The notes under the pieces are model-generated. The model was not told the DNA's origin. It searched no databases and was given only the letters and a program-made list of their open reading frames with translations. 64,000 bases of DNA from Luteimonas vadosa (GTDB taxonomy: Bacteria; Pseudomonadota; Gammaproteobacteria; Xanthomonadales; Xanthomonadaceae), in contig NZ_BAABJY010000001.1 in the NCBI RefSeq assembly GCF_039543545.1, positions 558,001 to 622,000 of the forward strand, read 5' to 3'. Below are positions 36,814-44,921 of this stretch, piece after piece; positions within the stretch are counted from its first letter, which is position 1; every line of letters begins with the position of its first letter. Position numbers and translations under genes: made by a program.

Positions 36814-37841
36814 GCCGCGGCCTCCGTGGTGGCCGTCTCGTTCCCGGCCTGTGGCCCGGTCATGCGGACGAACAGTTCCTCGAGCCGGTTGGTCTTGGGC
36901 CGCATCGACCGCACGCGGATGCCGGCGGCGTCGAGCGAGGCGAAGACGCGGTTGAGGTCCATCGCCCTGGGCATGTCGATGGCCACGGTGTGCGCGTCGC
37001 GCTTCACCAGCTTCGCGCCCGGGATGTCCGGCAACGCCTCCGGCAGCGTGTCCGCGACGTCGAGCACGAAGCCTTCGACGTCGAGCCTCGCCAGCAGCGC
37101 GCGCATCGGGCCCTGCTCCACGATCCTGCCGTGGTCGATGATCGCCAGGTTGCGGCACAGGCTCTCGGCTTCCTCCAGGTAGTGCGTGGTCAGGATGATG
37201 GTGGTGCCGGCGGCGTTGATCTCGCGCAGCGTCTCCCACATGCCGCGGCGGATCTCGATGTCGACGCCGGCGGTGGGCTCGTCGAGGATCAGCAGCCGCG
37301 GCCGGGTCATCATCGCGCGGGCGATCATCAGCCGCCGCTTCATGCCGCCCGACAGCGTGCGCGACATGGTGCGCGCCTTGCCCCAGAGCTGCGCGCGCTT
37401 GAGTTCCTCTTCCGCGCGCACCAGTGCCTCCGCGCGCGGGATGCCGTAGAAGCCGGCGTAGTTGGTCAGGATGTCGAGCGGCTTCTCGAACATGTTGAAG
37501 TTGATTTCCTGCGGCACCAGGCCGATCAGGCGCATCGCCGCGTCGCGGTCGGTGGCGATGTCCACGCCGAACAGGCGGACCTGCCCGGACGTCTTGTTGA
37601 CCAGCGAGGAGACGATGCCGATCAGCGTGCTCTTGCCGGCGCCGTTGGGCCCGAGCAGGGCGTAGAAGTCGCCGGGCCGCACTTCCAGCGACACGCCCTT
37701 GAGCGCCTGCACGCCGCCGTCGTAGGTCTTGTGCAGGTCCTGCACGGACAGCGCCGGGACGCGCTCGGCGTCGGGGGAAGCGGGGGTGGCGTGGGCCGCG
37801 GGCGTGCCGGCGACCGCGCTCGGCGGTGTGTGGTCGGTCAT
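36810..37841 (-). CDS. ABC transporter ATP-binding protein (YadG-like)
   Basis: The protein has 343 residues. Walker A is LLGPNGAGKSTLIG, the Q-loop is in VPQEINFNMF, the signature is LSGGMKRRLMIARAM, Walker B is LLILDEPTAGVD, and the H-loop is in TTHYLEEAE. An Ala/Pro-rich N-terminal extension of about 30 residues and a C-terminal extension after the NBD (about 255-330) flank the core. The partner permease is immediately downstream and translationally coupled. Confidence 0.94.
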   Translation of the reverse strand: MTDHTPPSAVAGTPAAHATPASPDAERVPALSVQDLHKTYDGGVQALKGVSLEVRPGDFYALLGPNGAGKSTLIGIVSSLVNKTSGQVRLFGVDIATDRDAAMRLIGLVPQEINFNMFEKPLDILTNYAGFYGIPRAEALVRAEEELKRAQLWGKARTMSRTLSGGMKRRLMIARAMMTRPRLLILDEPTAGVDIEIRRGMWETLREINAAGTTIILTTHYLEEAESLCRNLAIIDHGRIVEQGPMRALLARLDVEGFVLDVADTLPEALPDIPGAKLVKRDAHTVAIDMPRAMDLNRVFASLDAAGIRVRSMRPKTNRLEELFVRMTGPQAGNETATTEAAA

Positions 37842-37961
37842 GGGGCGTCCTCGCCGCGGTCGCTGCGGCGGTAACCGGTATTATAGGTGCCTTGTGGACG
37901 CCACCGGCCTCGCCCAGCGGGCGCCGGCGCGACCCACGCCCCGCCGAACCTGCAGACCTCC

Positions 37962-38723
37962 GTGCCCGTCCATTTTCCCCTCAAACTCGTCGGGCGCCGC
38001 ATGCTCGCGCCCACCGTCGCCCACCTGAGCTTCGTCCGCGACGACGGCCAGCCGCTGGACTTCGTGCCCGGCCAGTTCGTGCAGGTGCATTTCACCTACG
38101 CCGACGGCACCGCGACCCGCCGCAGCTATTCGCTGGCGACCATCCACGACCACGCCATCGGCCCGGGCGAGGCGGTCGAGATCGCGGTGAGCTACGTGCC
38201 CGGCGGCGCCGCGACCGCCATGTTCGAAGGCCTGGACCAGGGCGACTGCATCGATGCCAGCGGCCCCTACGGCCGTTTCTGCCTGATGCCGACCGACGCC
38301 AACCGCCGCTACCTGCTGATCGGCACGGGCACCGGCGTGACCCCCTATCGTTCGATGCTGCCGTTGCTGGAGAAGGCAATGGCCGAACGGGGGGTCGAGG
38401 TGGTGCTGCTATTCGGCGCGCGCACCCCGGAGGAGCTGCTGTACGGGGACGAGTTCCGCGCGTTCGCCGAGGCCCACCCGAATTTCCGCTTCCTGCCCTG
38501 CTTCTCGCGGGAAATGCCGGCGCCCGGCTCCGCCCAGGACCACGCGGACGTGCGCCACGGCTACGTGCAGAACTTCCTGGAGGAGTTCGCGCCGTCGGCC
38601 GACACCGACATCGCCTACCTCTGCGGCAACCCGAACATGGTCGACGCCTGTTTCGAGGTGCTGAAGGAGCGCGGGCTCCCGGTCCCGCAGATCCGCCGCG
38701 AGAAATACGTCAGCAGCAAGTAG
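37962..38723 (+). CDS. fpr: Ferredoxin-NADP reductase
   Basis: The protein has 253 residues from a GTG at 37962. Closely similar xanthomonad enzymes start with the same FPLKLVxRRMLAPTVAH. FAD-binding motifs are RRSYSLATI and GGAATAMFEGL. The NADP-binding part has LLIGTGTGVTPYRSML, FGARTPEELLY, CGNPNMVDACFEVL and the C-terminal REKYVSSK. It moves electrons between NADPH and ferredoxin or flavodoxin, often induced in oxidative stress. It is divergent from the ABC operon. Confidence 0.94.
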   Translation: MPVHFPLKLVGRRMLAPTVAHLSFVRDDGQPLDFVPGQFVQVHFTYADGTATRRSYSLATIHDHAIGPGEAVEIAVSYVPGGAATAMFEGLDQGDCIDASGPYGRFCLMPTDANRRYLLIGTGTGVTPYRSMLPLLEKAMAERGVEVVLLFGARTPEELLYGDEFRAFAEAHPNFRFLPCFSREMPAPGSAQDHADVRHGYVQNFLEEFAPSADTDIAYLCGNPNMVDACFEVLKERGLPVPQIRREKYVSSK

Positions 38724-38846
38724 CGCAGGCGGCGGATCCCGTCCACGCGCAGGGCGCTTTCGGTGGCGTGAGCCCGCGCACCGCGGCTCCGTTACCAGGT
38801 CCAGCCGGAATCCCGCAGCGGCCTGTCGATGCAGGAGGGAACGACC

Positions 38847-38866
38847 CTGTCAAGCTCGCTTGACAG
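38847..38866. promoter_or_regulatory. Operator 1 of the HTH/membrane-protein operon
   Basis: CTGTCAAGCTCGCTTGACAG is a perfect palindrome with 9-bp arms and a 2-base centre. It overlaps the -35 (TTGACA, 38860-38865). A near-identical site lies 44 bases downstream. Confidence 0.7.
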
Positions 38867-38888
38867 GTCGATCCGGCGCCGCTATGGT
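38860..38888 (+). promoter_or_regulatory. Sigma-70 promoter of the HTH/membrane-protein operon
   Basis: TTGACA (38860-38865), a 17-base spacer and TATGGT (38883-38888) place the start near 38895, between or inside the two operators. This gives simple repression geometry. Confidence 0.65.
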
Positions 38889-38890
38889 CC

Positions 38891-38910
38891 TTGTCAAGTT
38901 TACTTGACAG
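38891..38910. promoter_or_regulatory. Operator 2 of the HTH/membrane-protein operon
   Basis: TTGTCAAGTTTACTTGACAG has the same half-sites TGTCAAG/CTTGACA as operator 1 (arms 9 bp with one end mismatch). It covers the expected transcription start, just before the first gene at 38920. Confidence 0.68.
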
Positions 38911-38919
38911 AGCCGAGTG

Positions 38920-39495
38920 ATGTCCCCTTCGCCCAAGCTGCTGCTGTCCATCGCAGGCCTGCTGCTCGCGGCCGCGCTCCTGCTGCCCCGCCTGCTGCCG
39001 GGCGTGAACGCCATGGTGCCCGGCATCCTGTATGGGCTGGCCTTCGGCGCCTTGTTCGGCGCGGTGCTGCGCGCCTGGCTGCCCGCGCCCTGCGCGACCG
39101 GCACGCCGAAGTTGCGCCGGCGCTACCAGCGCGAGCTCCTGCCGGCCTCGGTGGGCTATGTCGCCCTCCTGTTCCTGTCGGTCTGGCTGCTCAAGCGCGT
39201 CGACACCGACTGGTTGCGCATCCTGGTGGCGCTGCTGCCGGTGCCGCCGATCGCCCTGATGCTCCGCGCGATCGTGCGCTACATCCGCGACGCCGACGAA
39301 CTGCAGCAGAAGATCGAGCTGGCCGCCGTGAGCATCGCCACCGCGTCGATCTCGCTGCTGTACATGACCGGCGGCTTCCTGCAGCTGGCCAAGGTGATCG
39401 ACGTGCCCTCGGGCGTGGCGATGATCTGGGTGTTCCCGCTGGTCTGCTTCGGCTACGGCCTGGCCAAGATGGTCGTGTCGAGGCGCTATTCGTGA
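38920..39495 (+). CDS. Membrane protein, first gene of an autoregulated operon
   Basis: The protein has 191 residues. ATG at 38920; a GTG one codon earlier is also possible. It contains five or six membrane segments (for example LLLSIAGLLLAAALLLPRLL and YVALLFLSVWLL). An acidic loop ADELQQKIELAA lies between segments and resembles the RDADEMQRLIQ loop in DUF2178-like small membrane proteins. The pair of membrane genes plus HTH gene is common in bacteria. The function is unknown. Expression should be controlled by the twin operators upstream. Confidence 0.78.
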   Translation: MSPSPKLLLSIAGLLLAAALLLPRLLPGVNAMVPGILYGLAFGALFGAVLRAWLPAPCATGTPKLRRRYQRELLPASVGYVALLFLSVWLLKRVDTDWLRILVALLPVPPIALMLRAIVRYIRDADELQQKIELAAVSIATASISLLYMTGGFLQLAKVIDVPSGVAMIWVFPLVCFGYGLAKMVVSRRYS

Positions 39496-39920
39496 TGGCG
39501 CCCTTCGTCCGCTACTGGCAAGGTCTGAGCCCCGCGCTGCAGCGTTACTACCGCGCGGGAGTGGTTCCGAGCCTGGCCTTCGCAGGCCTGGCCATCGTCC
39601 ATGAAATCGCGACGCGCCAACCGGGCCTGGGGACGGCATTGCGCACCGGCTTCGCACTGGCGCCGGTGCTGGCGCTGGGGTGGACCTTCATCGTCTACCT
39701 GCGCTTCCTGGGCGAATGCGACGAACTCGAACGCCGCATCGAGCTGGGCGCGCTGGCCTGGGCTGCAGGGATCGCCCTGCAGGCGGCGATGGCGGCGCTG
39801 TTCCTGCTCGACGCGCGCCTGGTCGACTGGCCCGCGCGGACGGTCGCCGCCGGGATCGGGCTGTTCCTGCTCTCCAGCTATGCCCTGATTCGCGGCTGGC
39901 TGCATCGCAGGTACGCATGA
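39495..39920 (+). CDS. Second membrane protein of the operon
   Basis: The protein has 141 residues. Its ATG at 39495 shares one base with the previous stop (TGATG). Four membrane segments are predicted, with the same kind of acidic loop (FLGECDELERRIELGALA) as the preceding protein, so the two are probably distant paralogues. The stop overlaps the start of the HTH gene by four bases. Confidence 0.78.
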   Translation: MAPFVRYWQGLSPALQRYYRAGVVPSLAFAGLAIVHEIATRQPGLGTALRTGFALAPVLALGWTFIVYLRFLGECDELERRIELGALAWAAGIALQAAMAALFLLDARLVDWPARTVAAGIGLFLLSSYALIRGWLHRRYA

Positions 39921-40111
39921 ACAACCGCCTGCGCGAACTTCGTGACGCCCGGGGCTGGTCGCAGGGCGTGCTCGCCGAACACCTGGACGTCTCGCGGCAG
40001 ACCGTCAACGCGCTGGAAAACGGCAAGTACGATCCCAGCCTGCCCCTGGCCTTCGCCATCGCCCGCCTGTTCGCCATGCGCATCGAAGACATCTTCCTTC
40101 CCGATGCGTGA
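39917..40111 (+). CDS. Small Cro/CI-type HTH regulator (YozG/YgzD-like)
   Basis: The protein has 64 residues, essentially one HTH_3 domain: RLRELRDARGWSQGVLAEHL, VSRQTVNALENGKYDPSLPL and FAIARLFAMRIEDIFLPDA. Coupled to the preceding membrane gene through ATGA overlap. Regulators of this class bind short palindromes in their own promoter. The two TGTCAAG/CTTGACA operators at the head of the operon are the natural target, which gives autoregulation. The signal is unknown; the membrane proteins could be sensors or targets. Confidence 0.88.
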   Translation: MNNRLRELRDARGWSQGVLAEHLDVSRQTVNALENGKYDPSLPLAFAIARLFAMRIEDIFLPDA

Positions 40112-40176
40112 CCACGGCTGCCACCTGCCGCGTGACCCGCGGACTTGCCATTTGCGCCCTTGACGAGAGAGATCCC

Positions 40177-41688
40177 ATGCCGAAACGTTTCCGCCTCCTG
40201 TTCCTGTCCTCCGCCCTGCTCGCGCTGTCGGCCTGCGGTGGCGACGGCGATGCCACGGGTCCGCGCGCCACGCCCGACGGCAACCTGCGATACGGCGACA
40301 TCGCCTTCAAGCCCTGCTCGCTGAGCACGGCCGGCGTCGATGCGGTCGAGGCGCAATGCGCCACGCTGCGAGTCCCGGAAAACCACGACGCGCCGGACGG
40401 GCGGCAGATCGACCTGGCCGTCGCGCTGATCCCCGCCGACGGGCAGGCCGAGCCGGATCCGCTGGTGATGATCGCCGGCGGGCCCGGCCAGTCCGCGCTG
40501 GAATCCTATCCGCAGCTGCACGACGCCTTCGGCGACGCACGCCGCAACCGCAGCGTGTTGCTGGTCGATGCGCGCGGCACCGGCGGTTCGCATCCGCTGG
40601 ATTGCGAGACCGAACAGGCGCGCTACGAGGCGATGGCCCCGGCCGACCTGACGCCCGAGGCCGCCGCCGAATACGCCGAGTCGTGCCGCAAGGAGCTCGA
40701 GGCCGACGCCGACCTGCGCTTCTACACCACCACCGACCACATCCGCGACCTCGACCTGCTCCGCCGGAAGCTGGGCGTGGAGCGGCTGAACCTGGTCGGC
40801 GTCTCCTACGGCACCCGCGTCGCGCAGCAGTTCGCCAGCCGTTATCCCCAGCACACCCGCACCCTGACCCTGGATTCGGTGGTGCCCAATTCGCTGGTGC
40901 TGGGGCAGGAGCATGCGCGGAACCTGGAGGCCGCCCTGGAACAGCAATTCGAACGCTGCGCCGCCGACGCCGCCTGCAAAACCCAGCTCGGCGACACCCG
41001 GCAGCAACTGGCGCAGGTGCGGGAGACCTTGCGCGCCGGGGGGCTGGCGCCGGTGCGTTACCGCGACCCGGTCTCGGGCCAGTGGCGCGAGGACATCCCC
41101 GACTTCGGCCACCTGGCCATGTTGCTGCGCCTGTACGCCTACCAGCCGCAGGCGGCGGCGATGCTCCCGCTGATCGTGCGCGACGCCGCCAACGGCGACT
41201 ACGAAAGCCTGCTTGCCCAGTCGCGCGCGATCTACGCCCAGATCTCCGGCACGATGTCCGCCGGCATGGGCATGTCGGTGAGCTGCACCGAAGACCCCGA
41301 GCTGGCGGTCGCGCCCGAGGACGCCGACACCGTGCTGGGCAGCGAGTTCGTCGACTTCATGCTGGCGCAATGCAAGCATTGGCCGAAGGGCGAGCGTCCC
41401 GCCGGCTTCCGCAAGCCGCTCGCCGGCGACGTGCCGGTGCTGGCGATCAGCGGCGAGTTCGATCCGGTCACTCCGCCGCGCTACGGCGACGAGGTCGTCG
41501 AACACCTCCCCAACGGCCGCCACCTGGTCCTGCCCGGCCAGGGCCACAGCGTGCTCGGCATCGGCTGCATGCCCAAGCTGTTCGCCCAGTTCATCGAAAC
41601 CGCGGACGCCAAGGCGCTGGACGCGGAGTGCCTCGAGCGGCTCAAGCCGACGCCGCCGTTCGCCGGCACCTACGGCTGGGAGCCGTGA
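40177..41688 (+). CDS. Exported alpha/beta hydrolase lipoprotein (TAP-like, SlpD/E type)
   Basis: The protein has 503 residues. Lipoprotein signal MPKRFRLLFLSSALLALSAC (Cys20). The hydrolase has the oxyanion block MIAGGPGQSALESY, LVDARGTGGSHPLDC, nucleophile in LVGVSYGTRVAQQ, the acid in ISGEFDPVTPPRYG and the histidine in PGQGHSVLG, in a TAP-like C-terminal domain. Relatives are proline/tripeptidyl aminopeptidases or esterases of the cell envelope. It precedes the NatAB-type ABC genes by 73 bases; cotranscription is likely but their functional link is unclear. Confidence 0.9.
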   Translation: MPKRFRLLFLSSALLALSACGGDGDATGPRATPDGNLRYGDIAFKPCSLSTAGVDAVEAQCATLRVPENHDAPDGRQIDLAVALIPADGQAEPDPLVMIAGGPGQSALESYPQLHDAFGDARRNRSVLLVDARGTGGSHPLDCETEQARYEAMAPADLTPEAAAEYAESCRKELEADADLRFYTTTDHIRDLDLLRRKLGVERLNLVGVSYGTRVAQQFASRYPQHTRTLTLDSVVPNSLVLGQEHARNLEAALEQQFERCAADAACKTQLGDTRQQLAQVRETLRAGGLAPVRYRDPVSGQWREDIPDFGHLAMLLRLYAYQPQAAAMLPLIVRDAANGDYESLLAQSRAIYAQISGTMSAGMGMSVSCTEDPELAVAPEDADTVLGSEFVDFMLAQCKHWPKGERPAGFRKPLAGDVPVLAISGEFDPVTPPRYGDEVVEHLPNGRHLVLPGQGHSVLGIGCMPKLFAQFIETADAKALDAECLERLKPTPPFAGTYGWEP

Positions 41689-41761
41689 GCGGGCGCGCCC
41701 GGCCGCGCCGCTTCCCGTCTTCGCCTTCTTCCCTTCCCGAAACCCGAATCCCGGAGTTCCA

Positions 41762-42505
41762 ATGATCCTGGTCGACAACCTCCACAAGTCCTTCAAGGCC
41801 AAGAGCGGCCCGGTGCACGCGGTGCGCGGCGTGAGCTTCGATGCCCGCGACGGCGAGATCACCGGCCTGCTCGGCCCCAATGGCGCCGGCAAGACCACCA
41901 CCTTGCGCATGCTGTACACGCTGATGGCGCCCGACCAGGGCCACGTCCAGGTCGACGGCCTCGACATCCAGCGCGACGCCACCGCGGTACGCCAGCGGCT
42001 CGGCGTCCTGCCCGACGCGCGCGGCGTGTACAAGCGGCTCACCGCGCGCGAGAACATCGCCTACTTCGGGCGCCTGCACGGACTGGATGAGGCCACCATC
42101 GCCTGCCGGATCGACGCGATGGCCGGCACCCTGGGCATGGACTTCCTCGACCGCCGCACCGAAGGCTTCTCGCAGGGGCAGCGCACCAAGACCGCGATCG
42201 CGCGCGCGCTGGTGCACGACCCGAAGAACGTGATCCTCGACGAGCCGACCAACGGCCTGGACGTCATGACCACGCGCGGCTTGCGCGGCTTCCTCAAGCA
42301 GCTGCGCGACGAGGGCCGCTGCGTGATCTTCTCGTCGCACATCATGCAGGAGGTCGCCGCGCTGTGCGATCGCATCGTGGTGATCGCGCACGGGGAAGTG
42401 AAGGCCATCGGCACGCCCGACGAGCTGCGTGCGCTGACCGGGGAGGACGACCTGGAGAACGTGTTCGTCCGCCTGGCCGGCCTCGACATGGAGGACGCGG
42501 CATGA
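41762..42505 (+). CDS. natA: ABC transporter ATP-binding protein (NatA-like)
   Basis: The protein has 247 residues. Walker A is LLGPNGAGKTTTLRML, the signature is FSQGQRTKTAIARAL, Walker B is VILDEPTNGLDVMTTRGL, and the H-loop is in FSSHIMQEV. It is the ATPase of an exporter of the NatAB (sodium) type; ion specificity is inferred from family only. The stop overlaps the start of the permease by four bases (ATGA). Confidence 0.9.
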   Translation: MILVDNLHKSFKAKSGPVHAVRGVSFDARDGEITGLLGPNGAGKTTTLRMLYTLMAPDQGHVQVDGLDIQRDATAVRQRLGVLPDARGVYKRLTARENIAYFGRLHGLDEATIACRIDAMAGTLGMDFLDRRTEGFSQGQRTKTAIARALVHDPKNVILDEPTNGLDVMTTRGLRGFLKQLRDEGRCVIFSSHIMQEVAALCDRIVVIAHGEVKAIGTPDELRALTGEDDLENVFVRLAGLDMEDAA

Positions 42506-43674
42506 AGACGCTGATGATCGTGGCGCGCAAGGAACTCATGGACCTGTTCCGCGACCGCCGCACGGTGATGCTCGGCCTGCTGATGATGCCGCTGCTGTTC
42601 CCGGCGCTGATCCTGGGCATGGGCGCGCTGGCCGAGCGCAAGGCCAGGACGCAGATCGAGGGCGAGCTGGAGTTGCCCGTGATCGGCGCCGAGCACGCGC
42701 CCAACCTGGTGTCCTACCTCGAGACCCACAACATCCGCATGCTCCCGGCCCCGGACGATCCGGACGCCGAAGTCCGCGCGCAGAACTTCGACGCGGTGCT
42801 GCGGATCGCTCCCGATTTCGCCGAGCGCTGGCGCGAAAGCCGCTCGGCCTCGGTGGAACTGATCTACGACAGCTCCCGGCAGGACTCTCGGATCCCGGTC
42901 GCGCGCGTGCGCGGCGCGGTCGAGCAGTACAGCCGCACCCTGGGCGTGCTGCGGCTGATCGAACGCGGCGTCAGTCCGGAGGTCACCCAGCCGGTGCGCG
43001 TCGCGCAGCGCGATGCGGCCACGCCGGAGGCCAGGCGCGGGATGATCCTCGGGGTGATGCTGCCCTACTTCCTGATCCTGAGCGCCTTCCTGGGCGGCGC
43101 CTACCTGGTCATCGACGTCACCGCGGGCGAACGCGAACGGCAGTCGCTGGAACCCTTGCTGTCCACGCCCGCAGCGCGCGCCGGCATCATGAGCGGCAAG
43201 ATCCTGGCCGCCATCGCGTTCGGCATGCTGAGCCTGCTGCTGATCCTGGTCGCGCTGAAGCTCAGCTTCACCGTCGCGCCGGGCAAGCTGCGCGTGGTCA
43301 ACGTCTCGCTGCCGGTGATGCTGCAACTGCTCGGGGTGCTGCTGCCGATGGTGCTGGTCGGCACCACCTTGCTGACCCTGATATCGGCGAGCGTGAAATC
43401 CGTGAAGGAAGCGCAGAGCTACATGAGCGTGCTGATGCTGCTGCCGATCATCCCGACCATCATGCTGATGGTGAACCCGATCAAGAACCAGCTGTGGCAG
43501 TTCGCGGTGCCGTTCCTGGCGCAGAACCAGATGATCCTGAAGCTGGTGCGCAGCGAGGTGATCTCGATGCAGGAATGGGCGGTCTACCTGGGCGCGAGCT
43601 TCGGCCTCGGCCTGGTGCTGTGGTTGCTGGCGGCGCGCCTGTACCACCAGGAGAAGCTTGCGATCTCGGCCTGA
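42502..43674 (+). CDS. natB: ABC transporter permease (NatB-like)
   Basis: The protein has 390 residues from the ATG at 42502. It has an N-terminal membrane helix (about 22-42), a large extracytoplasmic domain (about 50-175) and five or six C-terminal helices. The NatB signature GERERQSLEPLLSTPA is at about 210-225, and the block SVKSVKEAQSYMSVLMLLPI follows. It partners with the NatA-like ATPase. The operon ends at the hairpin at 43698-43726. Confidence 0.92.
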   Translation: MKTLMIVARKELMDLFRDRRTVMLGLLMMPLLFPALILGMGALAERKARTQIEGELELPVIGAEHAPNLVSYLETHNIRMLPAPDDPDAEVRAQNFDAVLRIAPDFAERWRESRSASVELIYDSSRQDSRIPVARVRGAVEQYSRTLGVLRLIERGVSPEVTQPVRVAQRDAATPEARRGMILGVMLPYFLILSAFLGGAYLVIDVTAGERERQSLEPLLSTPAARAGIMSGKILAAIAFGMLSLLLILVALKLSFTVAPGKLRVVNVSLPVMLQLLGVLLPMVLVGTTLLTLISASVKSVKEAQSYMSVLMLLPIIPTIMLMVNPIKNQLWQFAVPFLAQNQMILKLVRSEVISMQEWAVYLGASFGLGLVLWLLAARLYHQEKLAISA

Positions 43675-43697
43675 GCGATCGCCCTCGCGGAAAACGC

Positions 43698-43726
43698 GAA
43701 AACCCGGCGGCGCCGGGTTTTCGTTT
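43698..43726. terminator. Rho-independent terminator between convergent genes
   Basis: The stem GAAAACCCGGCG with CGCCGGGTTTTC (43698-43709 and 43711-43722) is followed by GTTT. It is self-complementary with A/T-rich outer pairs, so it works for both natB and the convergent TonB-like gene. Confidence 0.78.
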
Positions 43727-43794
43727 GCACCGGCCAACCCCGCCGGTGATCCGCTCGGCGCCCGGTGCGGCCATGCCGCCCCGGGCGTTCGCGT

Positions 43795-44820
43795 TCACCC
43801 GCCCGGGTTGAAGGCGATGCTGCGGCGGGTGGTGACCGGCGCGCCGACGGGCTGGAAGCGCCACTGGCGCACCGCGGACAGCGCGGCACGATCGAACACC
43901 CTGGACGGATTGGACCGCACGACGCGGGCATTGCTGACCGAGCCGTCCGGGTTGACGGTGAACTCCACCTCCACTTCACCGGACTGCCGCGAACGGTATG
44001 CGTCGGCGGGGTACTCCGGTGCCGGCGTGCTGACGGCGCGCAGTTCGTTGCTCGGCGGCGGCGTCGCGGGCTGCGCGGGGCGTGCCGGGGCCGGTTGCGC
44101 GGGCGCGGGCTGGGCGGCGGTCTGCTCGGCGGCGCGTTGCTGGGCCGCCCGCTGCTCGGCGGCGCGTTGTTCCGCCGCGCGCTGTTCGGCGGCCTGCTGC
44201 GCGGCGAGCTGTTGCGCGGCTTGCTGCTGCTGCTGCTGCTGCTGGCGCTCGCGCTCCTCGGCGAGTTGCTTCTGCCGTTCGGCTTCCTGTTCGGCGCTCA
44301 GCTCCGCCTGCTCGGCGCGCTGGGCCGCCGTCGACTGCGCTTCTGCGATGGTGCGCTTGAGGCGCTCGAGCGACGGGTGCTGGCTGTTGGCCTTGTCGAT
44401 CAGCACGTAGAGCCGCTGCGCTTCGGCGAAGTCCTCGCGGTCGCGGCTCTGTTCGGTGGCGATCACCACCATCGGCATGAGGTCGGTCAGGGCGCTGGAC
44501 ACGCCCGCGTCGCCCGGCACCTTTTCCCGCAGCGCCAGGTAGTACTCCATGGCGTTGTCGCCGGCCGGCGCGTAGAGCCTGGATTCGGCGTAGGCCGTGC
44601 GCGCCTTTTCCCGCAGCTGTTCCGGCGTGAGCGCGGCGAGCGCGGCGGAAGCCTCGTCGACCTGCTGCTCGGCCGTGGCGGCGTCGGCCGGCGCGTCAGC
44701 CGCCGGACCCGCGGCCTCGTCCTTCTTGCAGGCCGCCACGCTGCAGGCCACGAATGCGACCAGCGCCAGGCGCAGGATCACCTTCGTCGACGCGGTCTGG
44801 TTGGTATTGGAACTGGACAT
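43795..44820 (-). CDS. Lipoprotein-anchored protein with TonB C-terminal domain
   Basis: The protein has 341 residues from the ATG at 44820 with GGGGAAG upstream. Instead of an uncleaved TonB anchor it has a lipoprotein signal ending VACSVAAC (about Cys31, followed by KKDE). A helical region (about 55-160) precedes a Gln/Ala/Glu/Arg-rich coiled coil with a run of eight Gln, then a Pro/Ala linker and a TonB_C domain. That domain shows PEYPADAYRSRQSGEVEVEF, VNPDGSVSNARVV and AVRQWRFQPVG. Lys at +2 suggests outer-membrane anchoring. It is not next to exbB/exbD, so energy coupling is unproven. Confidence 0.85.
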   Translation of the reverse strand: MSSSNTNQTASTKVILRLALVAFVACSVAACKKDEAAGPAADAPADAATAEQQVDEASAALAALTPEQLREKARTAYAESRLYAPAGDNAMEYYLALREKVPGDAGVSSALTDLMPMVVIATEQSRDREDFAEAQRLYVLIDKANSQHPSLERLKRTIAEAQSTAAQRAEQAELSAEQEAERQKQLAEERERQQQQQQQQAAQQLAAQQAAEQRAAEQRAAEQRAAQQRAAEQTAAQPAPAQPAPARPAQPATPPPSNELRAVSTPAPEYPADAYRSRQSGEVEVEFTVNPDGSVSNARVVRSNPSRVFDRAALSAVRQWRFQPVGAPVTTRRSIAFNPGG

Positions 44821-44921
44821 CGAGTACTTCCCCCTGTTGGTGCCATCGAGACGCAAGTGCGTAGGACGCGGCAGTCCGGGCCATTTGTCAACAAGCAGAC
44901 CGGCCGAATGGGGCCGGGGCG

